Assembly (NCBI GenBank): GCA_964500415.1
Contig: CAZCOB010000005.1
Coordinates: forward strand, 1 to 64,000
Reading direction: 5' to 3'
DNA length: 64,000 nucleotides
Origin: JAFGPF01 sp964500415
Lineage (GTDB): Bacteria; Chloroflexota; Dehalococcoidia; Dehalococcoidales; RBG-16-60-22
Shown: positions 47,905-56,518 of the stretch, one piece after another
Layout: every line of letters begins with the position of its first letter
Position numbering within the stretch: position 1 is the first letter of the stretch
Program-made: the position numbers and the translations under genes
The notes under the pieces: generated by a model
The model's database searches: none
What the model saw: only the letters and a program-made list of their open reading frames with translations
Told to the model about the DNA's origin: nothing

Positions 47905-50643
47905 TTACTTCATCTCTCCCCAGTTACGACCGGCCTTGGTATCCACCTTCAAAGGTACGGTAAGCTTCACTGCCGAGTCCATCACCTCCGGCACGAGCTT
48001 GCGTATAGTATCCATTTCCTCGTCGGGCACCTCGAAGACAAGCTCGTCATGCACCTGTAGAAGCATCCTGCTCTGCAGCTTTAGCTTCTCCATCTCGCGG
48101 TAGAGGTTAATCATCGCCACCTTGATGATATCGGCAGACGTTCCCTGCACCGGCATATTGATGGCCATACGCTCGGCGGCTTCCCGCACCTGACGGTTGG
48201 CTGAGTTGATATCGGGAATATAGCGACGCCGACCCAGCAACGTCTGCACATAGCCTTCCCGCCGCGCCTGTTCCTTGGTATCGTCCAGGTATTTCCGCAC
48301 GCCCGGATACTTCTCGAAGTAAGCCTTGATGAACTTACCGGCTTCCTCGCGGGAAAGCTCGGTGGCCTGCTCTAGGCCGTAGTCGCTCATGCCGTAGATA
48401 ACGCCGAAATTAACCGTCTTGGCAAAGCGCCGCATGTCCGGCGTTATCTGCGAGGCCTCCACGCCGAAGAGCCGGGCGGCGGTAGCCGCGTGAATATCCT
48501 CATCATGCCGGAAGGCTTTTACGAGGTCGTCGTCCTGCGAAAAATGGGCCAGAACCCGCAGGTCTATCTGGGAGTAGTCACCTCCCAGGAGGCGGAAACC
48601 CGGCGGGGCGATAAAGGCCTGCCTGACCTGTCCCCCCAGCTCTCCCCTCACCGGGATATTCTGCATGTTGGGGTCGCTGGAGGAAAGCCGCCCGGTAGTG
48701 GTGCGGGTCTGGTTGAAGCTGGTATGAATTCGCCCGGTTCCGTGATTCACCAGTCCGGGGATGGTATCGATATAGGTGGACTTTATCTTGGTAAGCTGAC
48801 GGTATTCGAGGACATCGCCGGCGATGGGGTAGTCCTGGCGAAACTCCTCCAGGACGGATGCCTCGGTGGAGTATTTACTCTTGCCGCGGCGGGTGGTGGG
48901 GAGCTTAAGCTCCTCGAAGAGGACGCGGCCGAGCTGCTGGGGGGAGTTGATATTGAACTCGTGGCCGACGCGGTCGTAAATTTTCGCCTCCAGCGCTGCG
49001 ACCTGCGTACCGAGACTCTTAGACATTTCCTGCAGAATTTCCGTATCCACGGCCACGCCGTTTCTCTCCATGAGCAGCAGGACCGGCACGAGGGGCATCT
49101 CGACTTCTGTAAAGAGTTTCATGAGGCCTTGCTTATCCAGCTCTTTTTCAAACATCTCCGAAAGCCTGAAGGTCATATCGGCGTCAGCGCTGGCATATTC
49201 GGCGGCCTGCTTTATGTCAACCTGCGCCATCGATATCTGTTTGGAGCCGGTGCCGATTAGCGAACTGATAGCTGTCATCTCGATGCCGAGTTTGCTGAAG
49301 GCTAAAGCTTTAAGCCCCAGGGCCTTTTCCCCGAGGAGGTGGGCGGCAATCATGGAATCGAAGGACAGGCCGGCGACGGCTATGCCCTGCTCGGCCAGCA
49401 CCATCATGTCGTACTTGCCGTTGTGGGCCAGCTTGGGTTTAGCGGCGTCCTCGAAGATGGGCTTGAGTCGGTTAACGACCTGTTCGAGGGGTAACTGGGT
49501 TACCTCGTCGAGGATAACGTGGCCGACGGGTATGTAACAGGCTTTGCCAGGCTCGGCGGCTAAAGATATGCCGACAAGCCGGGCGGTCATGGGGTTGAGG
49601 CCGGTGGTCTCCGTGTCGAAGGCGAATGACTTTGATTCCGAGAGGCGGCCGATAAGCTCGTCGAGGTCAAGGGCGGAGGCAATGACACGATAATCCCCGG
49701 CAGCGGGGGATGTCTCGACCTTTACGGATTCGGCTTCACCTTCAGCGTCGGGGAGCTTGGAGAGGAGGCTGTAGAACTCAAGCTCGCGGAAGAGAGCGGC
49801 GGCCTGCTGACGGTCGTAGCGGCTGGCCCGACATTCGTCGAGGTTCAACTTAACCGGGGTCTGCGTGACGATAATAGCCAGAGTTTTGCTCTGCCGGGCG
49901 ATGTCCTCGTTATTTCGCAAAAGCTCCCGGGTCCTGGGCGGGGTGACGTCGTCGATGTGTTTATAAATGTCTTCCAGGGAGCCGAACTGCTGAATGAGCT
50001 TGACGGCGGTCTTTTCGCCGATGCCGGGGACGCCGGGAATATTATCGGAGGGGTCTCCGGCCATAGCTTTAAGGTCGGCGATGTGCTCCGGGCCGACGCC
50101 GTATTTTTCCTTGACGGCGGTTGCGTCGAAGAGGGTGGTATCGCTGAAGGTGCGGCCGGCACGGGGATAGAGGACCCTGACATGAGGGGAGACAAGCTGC
50201 ATGGTGTCGGCGTCGCCGGTGACGATGATAGTGTCGACGCCCTGCTTGCCTGCCTGGTCGCTCAGCGTGCCAATAACGTCGTCGGCTTCATATTTATCGA
50301 TTTCAAAGAGGGGGATGCTGAAGGCTTTTACCAGGTCTTTGACGCGGCCGAGCTGGTCGACAAGCTCAACGGGAGTGGGGGGGCGCTGGGCTTTATAGTC
50401 GTCGAAGAGCTCGTGGCGGAAGGTGGGGCCTTTCTTATCGAAGGCGATGGCATAGTGGGTGGGCTTGAGGTCGTTGAGGACCTTGAGGAGCATGGAGGCG
50501 AAGCCGTAGACGGCGCTGACGACCTCGCCAGTCTTGGAGACGGTGAGGGGTTTTTCCTGGCGGTAGCGGGCGGCGCCGAAGGCATGAAAGGCGCGGTGGA
50601 CGATAGCGTTGCCGTCAAAGAGGACCAAGAGAGGTTTTTCCAT
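47905..50643 (-). CDS. polA: DNA polymerase I
   Basis: A 912-residue repair and Okazaki-fragment polymerase with all three domains. The 5'-3' exonuclease is at about 1-300 (LVLFDGNAIVHRAFHAF, EADDVIGTL, GDADTMQL). The 3'-5' exonuclease at about 325-490 appears active: FAFDTETTGLN, AHNGKYDMMVL and YASADADMTF keep the metal-binding acids. The polymerase at about 500-912 shows motif A DYSQIDLRVLAH, motif B RRFAKTVNFGVIYGMSDYGL and motif C QVHDELVFEV. The start is ATG 50643. Confidence 0.97.
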   Translation of the reverse strand: MEKPLLVLFDGNAIVHRAFHAFGAARYRQEKPLTVSKTGEVVSAVYGFASMLLKVLNDLKPTHYAIAFDKKGPTFRHELFDDYKAQRPPTPVELVDQLGRVKDLVKAFSIPLFEIDKYEADDVIGTLSDQAGKQGVDTIIVTGDADTMQLVSPHVRVLYPRAGRTFSDTTLFDATAVKEKYGVGPEHIADLKAMAGDPSDNIPGVPGIGEKTAVKLIQQFGSLEDIYKHIDDVTPPRTRELLRNNEDIARQSKTLAIIVTQTPVKLNLDECRASRYDRQQAAALFRELEFYSLLSKLPDAEGEAESVKVETSPAAGDYRVIASALDLDELIGRLSESKSFAFDTETTGLNPMTARLVGISLAAEPGKACYIPVGHVILDEVTQLPLEQVVNRLKPIFEDAAKPKLAHNGKYDMMVLAEQGIAVAGLSFDSMIAAHLLGEKALGLKALAFSKLGIEMTAISSLIGTGSKQISMAQVDIKQAAEYASADADMTFRLSEMFEKELDKQGLMKLFTEVEMPLVPVLLLMERNGVAVDTEILQEMSKSLGTQVAALEAKIYDRVGHEFNINSPQQLGRVLFEELKLPTTRRGKSKYSTEASVLEEFRQDYPIAGDVLEYRQLTKIKSTYIDTIPGLVNHGTGRIHTSFNQTRTTTGRLSSSDPNMQNIPVRGELGGQVRQAFIAPPGFRLLGGDYSQIDLRVLAHFSQDDDLVKAFRHDEDIHAATAARLFGVEASQITPDMRRFAKTVNFGVIYGMSDYGLEQATELSREEAGKFIKAYFEKYPGVRKYLDDTKEQARREGYVQTLLGRRRYIPDINSANRQVREAAERMAINMPVQGTSADIIKVAMINLYREMEKLKLQSRMLLQVHDELVFEVPDEEMDTIRKLVPEVMDSAVKLTVPLKVDTKAGRNWGEMK

Positions 50644-50817
50644 GGCCTAATTATAACAGAGTGGGGAAGGAAAGGGGAAAAACCAGATATTGGGATAAAT
50701 ATAATAACGGTAAATATATGATAAGGTATACATTAATTTATTTTGGTTTTTTTTAAAATGACAAAATGTGATATACTAAAAGAGAACCCATGTTCTATAA
50801 TAACAACGAAATAAATG

Positions 50818-50854
50818 TTAACACCCTTGACTTTTTATGCATGAGTGTTAAAAT
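50818..50854 (+). promoter_or_regulatory. Promoter and inverted-repeat operator of the Panacea gene pair
   Basis: TTGACT (50827-50832), 16 bases, TAAAAT (50849-50854). Inverted arms TTAACAC (50818-50824) and GTGTTAA (50845-50851) flank the -35 and cover the -10, a likely operator for autoregulation. The spacer 50644-50883 is AT-rich and has no other feature. Confidence 0.65.
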
Positions 50855-50883
50855 TTACACAAATAACAAATAAAGGAATAAGG

Positions 50884-51405
50884 ATGGCTGGCATCAGTTT
50901 TCAGTTTAACCGAAGAAAAGCTATTGAAGCAATACTCTACCTTGCAAAGAGAATATCTGATTCGGATATTTATGGTATTTGTAAATTGCTTTATTTAGTT
51001 GATAAGACTTGCCTTGAAAAATATGGGCGCTTTATATTCGGTGAAACATATTGTGCGATGAAGGAAGGCTCTACACCATCAAATGCATATGATTTACTCA
51101 AAGAGGCTTCTCAAACACCCATAAGTGAGTTACAGGTTGAAGGGAACCAGGTTATTGCCAAGCGTGATGCTAACGTAGAATATTTAAGCGAATCAGATAT
51201 AGAATGTTTAGACCAGATTATTAATATATGGGGTAAAGTACCTAACTGGTCTAGAAGAGATGCTGCACATGATGATGCTTGGAAAAAAGCGTGGGAGAAA
51301 AGAGGGGGAAAGAGAAGCGTTAAAATACCAGTTGAAAGTATCGCGGAACTGTTTGATGACTCGGAAAATCTAATCAATTACCTTTCTAACTCGGATACGG
51401 GGTAG
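50884..51405 (+). CDS. Panacea-domain (SocA/DUF4065-like) antitoxin
   Basis: A 173-residue protein with the Panacea-domain look: RKAIEAILYLAKRISDSDIY, GICKLLYLVDKTCLEKYGRF, FGETYCAMKEGSTPSNAYDL. This domain occurs in a class of antitoxins paired with unrelated toxins. The gene is AT-rich and immediately precedes a small gene of unknown family. The start is ATG 50884 after an AAGGAATAAGG stretch; an upstream GTG frame would lie in the promoter. It probably also binds the inverted repeat at its promoter. Confidence 0.8.
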   Translation: MAGISFQFNRRKAIEAILYLAKRISDSDIYGICKLLYLVDKTCLEKYGRFIFGETYCAMKEGSTPSNAYDLLKEASQTPISELQVEGNQVIAKRDANVEYLSESDIECLDQIINIWGKVPNWSRRDAAHDDAWKKAWEKRGGKRSVKIPVESIAELFDDSENLINYLSNSDTG

Positions 51406-51410
51406 ATACC

Positions 51411-51782
51411 ATGCCTGACATATGGCGTGTCTACCGTATCAAGAAATGTCGTTATACTCATCCTCCTAAAGATAAATTCGTTGTCATTGTATGTAGAGAC
51501 ATAGAGTGTATGGGTTTTCTATTAAACTCTACAATCCACCCATTTATCTTGAAAAGGCCATATCTTCTAAAATGCCAAGTAATGCTAAGTAACTCAGATT
51601 ATGGCTTTTTATTTCATGACTCATATATAGATTGTGGACGAATATTCGCTTTTGAAGATGCTGAATTGGTGGTTGGCTTAGAACTTGTCAATGATAAAAC
51701 AAAGGCAGACATCAAATCGGCTGTAGCTAAATCTAAGACAATCGAGAAAAAGTATAAAGACTTGATTTTGAGTAATCGTTAA
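51411..51782 (+). CDS. Putative toxin paired with the Panacea antitoxin
   Basis: A 123-residue protein I do not recognise. The N-terminal half (PPKDKFVVIVCRDIECMGFL, LNSTIHPFILKRPYLLKCQ) has the spacing of a compact beta-barrel such as PemK/MazF toxins, but the key residues are not clearly there. The C-terminus is a lysine-rich helix. It starts 5 bases after the Panacea gene, has the same AT-rich composition, and no other genes follow. The role as toxin is inferred from the pairing. Confidence 0.6.
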   Translation: MPDIWRVYRIKKCRYTHPPKDKFVVIVCRDIECMGFLLNSTIHPFILKRPYLLKCQVMLSNSDYGFLFHDSYIDCGRIFAFEDAELVVGLELVNDKTKADIKSAVAKSKTIEKKYKDLILSNR

Positions 51783-51832
51783 TTTAGATCACAGCTAAAG
51801 TAGCCCTCCATGCTATCTAAAACCGTCTTTCC

Positions 51833-52051
51833 TTTTTCAAAGGGGGAGGTTATATGTCACCCTCACCCTGCCCTCTCCCATCAAGGGAGAGGGCTTAAAA
51901 CTACGGGCTAAGCCACAGATGGTGCGAGGGCGGTAACGGTGAACTAAAATCCCCCTTTAGTCCCCCTTTTTCAAAGGGGGAAACTGGGAAGGGAATATTT
52001 TAAGGGCTAAGCCGAAGGTGATACGAGGGCGGCATGGGTGGGAAAAGATAA
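51833..52051. repeat. Repeat cluster (families B, A, B, A)
   Basis: Family B (TTTTTCAAAGGGGGAGG) is followed by family A copy 12 in reverse (51901-51945), family B again (51946-51983) and family A copy 13 in reverse (52002-52051, GGGCTAAGCCGAAGGTGATA through GGGTGGGAAAAGATAAC). The spacer 51783-52069 holds nothing else recognisable. Confidence 0.75.
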
Positions 52052-52069
52052 CAGGCGATGGGGGCGGGG

Positions 52070-53191
52070 TTAAGGGGACTCCACAGGTTCGGGGGGCGGA
52101 GGGGGCTCCAACATTTCGGGGGGATTCTGGAAGCGGTAACAATCGCGGATGTACTTAAAGACTTCCACCAGCAGGGCCGTCAGCGGCCCTATCAGCAATA
52201 TCCCCCAGAAACCGGCCACGTAAGCGCCGAAGACCAGCAGGACAATCATCACGGCGGGGTGGATGCGGAGGTAAGCACTCTGAATTTTGGGTACCAGCAG
52301 ATTATTCTCTACCAGCTGGATACCCACGTAGAGAACCGCTACCCAAATCGCTTTGTCCGGGGCCATGGCCAGAGCGACAATCACCGCCACGGCGCCGCCA
52401 ATCCAGGGGCCCAGGGTGGGGATAAGCTCGGTGACGCCGGCCAAAAGGGCCAATGCCAGCGGGAAAGGAACTCCAAGCAACAGCAACCCGATGAAAGAAA
52501 AATACCCCACTATCAGGCCCAGCATCAACTGCGCCCTGATATACCTCCCCAGCACCCTCTCGATAATGGTGACCACGTTACGGCCATGCCAGGAAATATT
52601 CGCGGGTAATGCCGAAGACAATCCATTCTTTAGCTTTTCCGAGTCCTTGAGTATATAGAAAAGGAAAAAGGGCAGCACGGCGAAACCGAGAATTAAGTTG
52701 AAGGTGCCGGAAATATTCGAAACCGAACCAAGTAATGCATCACGAATCGATTTGCCGAGGTCAACACCCCCCTGAATGACCTCACGGCTAACCTCTTCCT
52801 GCATTTCTACGGGCAAATTGGCGACAATGCCTGCAACCCACTCCTGTATTTGCAGGACACTCCGACCGATGAAGTAAGGAGCGCTCTCCACCAGAGCCAC
52901 CGAAGCATCGATAACCGCCGAAACCACGATATAGATAAAACCACCGATGATGGCAAATAGTATTATGAAAGCGACTACGACGGAAAAGACTCGCCTGAAA
53001 CCCGGCCATTTACTACGGGGAGGCAGCTTCTTTTCCAGCCAGGCGACCAGGGGCATCATAAGGTAAGCAAGAACCAGTCCTACGGCAAAAGGCAGCACAA
53101 AGGTTCTCAAGAGGAAAAGAACCCAGAGAAATACAATAATACCCAGTAACAAAGCTACCAGGCGCCAGTGTTTAACTAATGCATTCGTCAA
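52070..53191 (-). CDS. AI-2E/PerM-family membrane protein
   Basis: A 373-residue integral membrane protein with about eight helices. The AI-2E-transporter family pattern is visible: VLAYLMMPLVAWLEKKLPP near the start, PFFLFYILKDSEKLK, a GRYIRAQLMLGLIVGYFSFI segment and the final GLPTxGPWIGG-like ELIPTLGPWIGG and LVENNLLVPKIQ. Some members export small molecules, others antiport sodium; the substrate is not known. The start is TTG 53191. It has a proline-rich tail (PPPPPEPVE). It ends an operon of envelope-associated genes. Confidence 0.88.
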   Translation of the reverse strand: MTNALVKHWRLVALLLGIIVFLWVLFLLRTFVLPFAVGLVLAYLMMPLVAWLEKKLPPRSKWPGFRRVFSVVVAFIILFAIIGGFIYIVVSAVIDASVALVESAPYFIGRSVLQIQEWVAGIVANLPVEMQEEVSREVIQGGVDLGKSIRDALLGSVSNISGTFNLILGFAVLPFFLFYILKDSEKLKNGLSSALPANISWHGRNVVTIIERVLGRYIRAQLMLGLIVGYFSFIGLLLLGVPFPLALALLAGVTELIPTLGPWIGGAVAVIVALAMAPDKAIWVAVLYVGIQLVENNLLVPKIQSAYLRIHPAVMIVLLVFGAYVAGFWGILLIGPLTALLVEVFKYIRDCYRFQNPPEMLEPPPPPEPVESP

Positions 53192-53237
53192 CTAATAATA
53201 TATCTTCGGTATACGGAGAAAGCCGGCTAATTTTATC

Positions 53238-53474
53238 TTATTCTTCCTTCTGCCCGAACTTATCCCGCACCCTCTTTCCGGCCTCTACAGCCGCTTCCTT
53301 CGCTTTTTCGGTTACTTCACCGGCTGTTTCCTTAAATTCTTCCGCTTTCTCTTTTAAAAGCGTCCGTGTTTCTTTACCGGATTTAGGAGCGTAGAGAAAG
53401 CCTATAGCCACACCGGCAATAGCACCAATGAGAAAACCAATGGCAAAGCTGGTTCCCGAATCTTTATCGCTCAT
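53238..53474 (-). CDS. YtxH-domain protein
   Basis: A 78-residue protein with one membrane helix (FAIGFLIGAIAGVAIGFLYA) followed by PKSGKETRTLL and a charged coiled coil. This is the YtxH family, often found beside DUF948 proteins, as here (the next gene begins 2 bases away). Its role is not established; stress-related envelope association is likely. Confidence 0.88.
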   Translation of the reverse strand: MSDKDSGTSFAIGFLIGAIAGVAIGFLYAPKSGKETRTLLKEKAEEFKETAGEVTEKAKEAAVEAGKRVRDKFGQKEE

Positions 53475-53475
53475 C

Positions 53476-53754
53476 CTAGTCTTCCTCCTTCTTTTTGGTA
53501 AATCTACCGACCATTCCGACCGCCTGCCGAATACCCTGAACGAAAGCGGCTAACTGGGACAGGGGCCGGACCACTTCATTTTCAACACAGGAAGAGATAT
53601 TTTCCACGGTCTTGGTGGTGGTCTTTAAAGAATTGATTACAGGCTGGATTTTAACAAAAAGGATAAACGCCAGTACCGCCAATATGATTACGGCAACCGT
53701 CGCCCCCAGGCCGAAAATACACACCACCAGGTCACGAAACCATTCAATGCTCAC
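53476..53754 (-). CDS. DUF948-like membrane protein
   Basis: A 92-residue protein with an N-terminal membrane helix (VVCIFGLGATVAVIILAVLA) and a following helix that resembles a methyl-accepting-protein-like coiled coil (PVINSLKTTTKTVENISSCV). This is the usual partner of YtxH proteins. It lies 2 bases from the YtxH gene. The function is unknown. Confidence 0.82.
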   Translation of the reverse strand: MSIEWFRDLVVCIFGLGATVAVIILAVLAFILFVKIQPVINSLKTTTKTVENISSCVENEVVRPLSQLAAFVQGIRQAVGMVGRFTKKKEED

Positions 53755-53836
53755 GGTAATTACCCCCGTTTCTACGAATTGCTATAAGCATTGTAACTCC
53801 CCCGGCCTGCGCTGTAAAGGGAGTACGTTAAAAATA

Positions 53837-54472
53837 TTAAAAATCTTTCGGAACAATACCCTGAAGAGGTTTCAGATGAGAGGTATCATTGTGACCGATG
53901 AGGACAATTCTACCATCCCCGATATTAAAGCGGGTGATCCCGCACGTATCCAGTTTGACGTTCCAGAAATGAGCGTTTCCCAGCCCCAATAGAGCGCAGA
54001 TAAGCACCTTATTCACCACACGATGCGATACAAAGACAATCCTGCCCTCCCCACACCTCATTACCGCATCCTCCAGGAAAGGCATAGCGCGGCTTCTGAC
54101 ATCCTCCAGGCTTTCGCCGCCGGGGATTCTTACTTGCTCCGGGGTATCCAGCCAGTCCCGGCAAAGTTCCGGGTACTTTTCTTCGACCAAAAGCTGCGAA
54201 AGGCCCTGCCACTCCCCGAAATCAAAATCGGTGAGGTTCTCGACGATATTTACGTCCAGCGTGTGGGGCCGGGCGATAGCTTCGGCGGTCTGCACAGCAC
54301 GCTTCAGGGGACTGGAATAAATAAGGTCGATTTTCTCATTACTCAGACAATTCCCCAGCAACTCCGCCTGCCGCAGCCCACGGTTACTTAATGCCATGTC
54401 GACCCGACCGCGGAAAATTTCCTCCGTGTTCCACTCGGTCTCGCCGTGCCGCGCTAAAATAATTTCTACCAT
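53837..54472 (-). CDS. Histidine phosphatase (phosphoglycerate-mutase-like)
   Basis: A 211-residue enzyme of the 2His phosphatase family. The phosphohistidine motif is LARHGETEWN near residue 8, the second histidine is in FVSHRVVNK near residue 150, and the arginine pair is in SSPLKRAVQTAEAI. Relatives act on phosphosugars, alpha-ribazole phosphate (CobC) or other phosphoesters; no cobalamin genes lie nearby to support CobC. The ATG follows the DUF4342 gene by 22 bases. Confidence 0.92.
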   Translation of the reverse strand: MVEIILARHGETEWNTEEIFRGRVDMALSNRGLRQAELLGNCLSNEKIDLIYSSPLKRAVQTAEAIARPHTLDVNIVENLTDFDFGEWQGLSQLLVEEKYPELCRDWLDTPEQVRIPGGESLEDVRSRAMPFLEDAVMRCGEGRIVFVSHRVVNKVLICALLGLGNAHFWNVKLDTCGITRFNIGDGRIVLIGHNDTSHLKPLQGIVPKDF

Positions 54473-54493
54473 ATAATTCTTGATAACTCCGCG

Positions 54494-54754
54494 CTACTTC
54501 TTTTTCTCTTCTTCCTTCTCCACCTCGATGGTGCACTCGGTCACCAGGGCCGCGAAAGCGCCGATGGCCGCCAGCACCGGGGCGGCCAGGATTCCGGCTA
54601 CAGCCACCGGCGCACCGACGGTAAGAGGGATATCAAAGACCGTCCTGCCGTCGTGGAGCAGTCGCACCCTCCTGATGTTCCCTTCATGTATGAGCTGCTT
54701 AACCTTTTCCAGAACATGGCTGCCCGAAACGGTAAATCTCTCTTTCTCTACCAT
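54494..54754 (-). CDS. DUF4342-like small protein
   Basis: An 86-residue protein. A winged strand-helix segment at the N-terminus (ERFTVSGSHVLEKVKQLIHE, then NIRRVRLLHDGRTVFDIPL) is followed by an alanine-rich hydrophobic stretch (GAPVAVAGILAAPVLAAIGA) and an acidic-lysine tail. This matches the DUF4342 family. Start ATG 54754 (MVEKERF) after GGAGGTG; the start two codons upstream would lie in the ribosome binding site. Confidence 0.85.
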   Translation of the reverse strand: MVEKERFTVSGSHVLEKVKQLIHEGNIRRVRLLHDGRTVFDIPLTVGAPVAVAGILAAPVLAAIGAFAALVTECTIEVEKEEEKKK

Positions 54755-54776
54755 AATCACCTCCCCACTAACTGAA

Positions 54777-54844
54777 TGTTAAATAAGTGCTCAGCCAGGT
54801 GTCAAGTTTGCCACTATTGAATAAACCGGATTTCGTGATATACT
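54777..54844. promoter_or_regulatory. Divergent promoters for argF and the DUF4342 operon
   Basis: Plus strand: TTGAAT (54817-54822), 16 bases, TATACT (54839-54844) with an extended TG, for argF. Minus strand: TTGACA (54800-54805), 17 bases, TTAACA (54777-54782), for the DUF4342, phosphatase and envelope genes. Only 11 bases separate the two -35 hexamers. Confidence 0.55.
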
Positions 54845-54865
54845 GGTGAAATACAGGAGATTAAA

Positions 54866-55807
54866 TTGAACAGCAAGGATTTCCTTTCCATATCCGACCT
54901 CACTCCCGAGGACATCCGGCGGCTGATATCCGGGGCGCTGGACTTGAAAACCACGGGCTGGAGCACCCTGCTCAGCGAGAAGGTGCTGGTACTGATGTTT
55001 GAAGAACCTTCGACGAGAACACGGGTGAGTTTCGATGTGGGAATGCGACAGCTGGGAGGATACTGCCTGTATTTATCCCCGGAGGAGGTCGGGCTGGGAA
55101 AACGGGAGTCGGCAGCCGACGTAGCGCGCGTGCTCAGTCGTTATGCCAATGCCATTGCCGCCCGCACCTTTTCGCACCAGACCGTGGTGACATTGGCCAG
55201 ATACGCCGACATACCCGTAATCAACGCCCTGTCCGACCTGGAACACCCCTGCCAGGCGCTGGCCGACCTTCTGACTATCTACGAAAAGAAAGGTGAGCTC
55301 GGGAGCTTAACCCTGGCCTTTATCGGCGACGGCAACAATGTCGCCAATAGCCTGCTCCTGGGGGCAGCGCTTACCGGCATGAACTTCCGCATCGCCTCAC
55401 CGGCCGGCTACGGGATTAGCGACAATATACTGAATCCGGCCCGGCAATATGCTGCCGAAAGCGGCGCGGTGATATTCTGTACGGAAGAGCCGCGACAGGC
55501 GGTTAACGATGCCGACGTTGTTTATACCGATGTCTGGGCCAGCATGGGGCAGGAAGCGGAAGCCAAAAAGCGCCGCAAGGCATTCGCCCCTTACCAGATA
55601 GACGAGAAACTTCTCTCCCTGGCGAAAGATGATGCCATATTGATGCATCCCCTGCCTGCCCACCACGGCGAGGAATTGGCCGAGAACATCCTGTACTGCC
55701 CGCAGTCGGTGGCCTTTGACCAGGCCGAAAACAGATTGCACGCCCAGAAGGCGCTCCTGGCGGAGATGCTGGGCGGACTGGAGATACCGCTGCCCGATTA
55801 CCGTTAA
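54866..55807 (+). CDS. argF: Ornithine carbamoyltransferase
   Basis: Makes citrulline from ornithine and carbamoyl phosphate in arginine synthesis. It is 313 residues. Carbamoyl-phosphate-binding FEEPSTRTRVSF and HPCQALADLL and the ornithine-side SMG loop DVWASMGQEAE are present. The usual HCLP motif is replaced by HPLP (LMHPLPAHHGEE), which is worth noting because that cysteine contacts substrate in other enzymes. The start is TTG 54866 after AGGAG. No other arg biosynthesis genes are adjacent; argS is far upstream. Confidence 0.93.
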   Translation: MNSKDFLSISDLTPEDIRRLISGALDLKTTGWSTLLSEKVLVLMFEEPSTRTRVSFDVGMRQLGGYCLYLSPEEVGLGKRESAADVARVLSRYANAIAARTFSHQTVVTLARYADIPVINALSDLEHPCQALADLLTIYEKKGELGSLTLAFIGDGNNVANSLLLGAALTGMNFRIASPAGYGISDNILNPARQYAAESGAVIFCTEEPRQAVNDADVVYTDVWASMGQEAEAKKRRKAFAPYQIDEKLLSLAKDDAILMHPLPAHHGEELAENILYCPQSVAFDQAENRLHAQKALLAEMLGGLEIPLPDYR

Positions 55808-55820
55808 CAATGGAGGTAAA

Positions 55821-56480
55821 GTGGTTAAGCATATTATAAGTCGGGGCTGGTATCCGGCTTTAATAACCGCCATAGCCGTCGTCAGCCTTATCTTTTATGA
55901 CGATATATCAATCAATATCATGATACCGGTGCTGGTGGTGGTCCTGTTCATCGGGCTGATAATTACCGTTATTAATGCCAGGAAAAATCAACTCGAACTG
56001 CAATCAGTGAGGTTGACACAGCTGGCTACTTATTTCAACCGACGTTTCATGGGTAACTCGTCGCTTTCCATCTTTGCCGTCATCGATAACCTGTTCAGCA
56101 TCGAAAATCCTCAGATATGGGAATGGGCCAGGGGCTGTGAAATGGCACATAATATTTTCGACTCCTGGACGGGCCACTTTACCACCAGGGTGGAAACCGA
56201 CCTGAGGAACCGGAGATATTCCGTCTTTTTACACAATCACCTCAATGAGCTGTGGGCAATCAACAATCATTATTACGACTTCACCGACCAGTTCTGCGAG
56301 ATAGCAGACAAATTCGAAGTGCCCAGAAACGTGGTAGAACAGTACAACCGGTTCGTTACGGAGTATAATGCATTCGTAGAGAACTTCCGGAACGCTATCA
56401 TGGAGTTGAAAAATATCGCCCGGACGCAGATTGAAGCCCCCAGCGTGAAGCTGGCCCGCGAGCTGCCCGGCAAGAGATAA
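55821..56480 (+). CDS. Hypothetical membrane protein with two helices
   Basis: A 219-residue protein with two N-terminal membrane helices (about residues 8-28 and 32-50) and a mostly helical cytoplasmic or external domain without clear motifs. GTG 55821 follows GGAGGT at 55812-55817. I do not recognise the family. The position between argF and der on the same strand suggests co-transcription but not function. Confidence 0.75.
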   Translation: MVKHIISRGWYPALITAIAVVSLIFYDDISINIMIPVLVVVLFIGLIITVINARKNQLELQSVRLTQLATYFNRRFMGNSSLSIFAVIDNLFSIENPQIWEWARGCEMAHNIFDSWTGHFTTRVETDLRNRRYSVFLHNHLNELWAINNHYYDFTDQFCEIADKFEVPRNVVEQYNRFVTEYNAFVENFRNAIMELKNIARTQIEAPSVKLARELPGKR

Positions 56481-56518
56481 CCTGGCCCGGCTTGACTGAA
56501 TTTTCGGGTGAAAAAACC

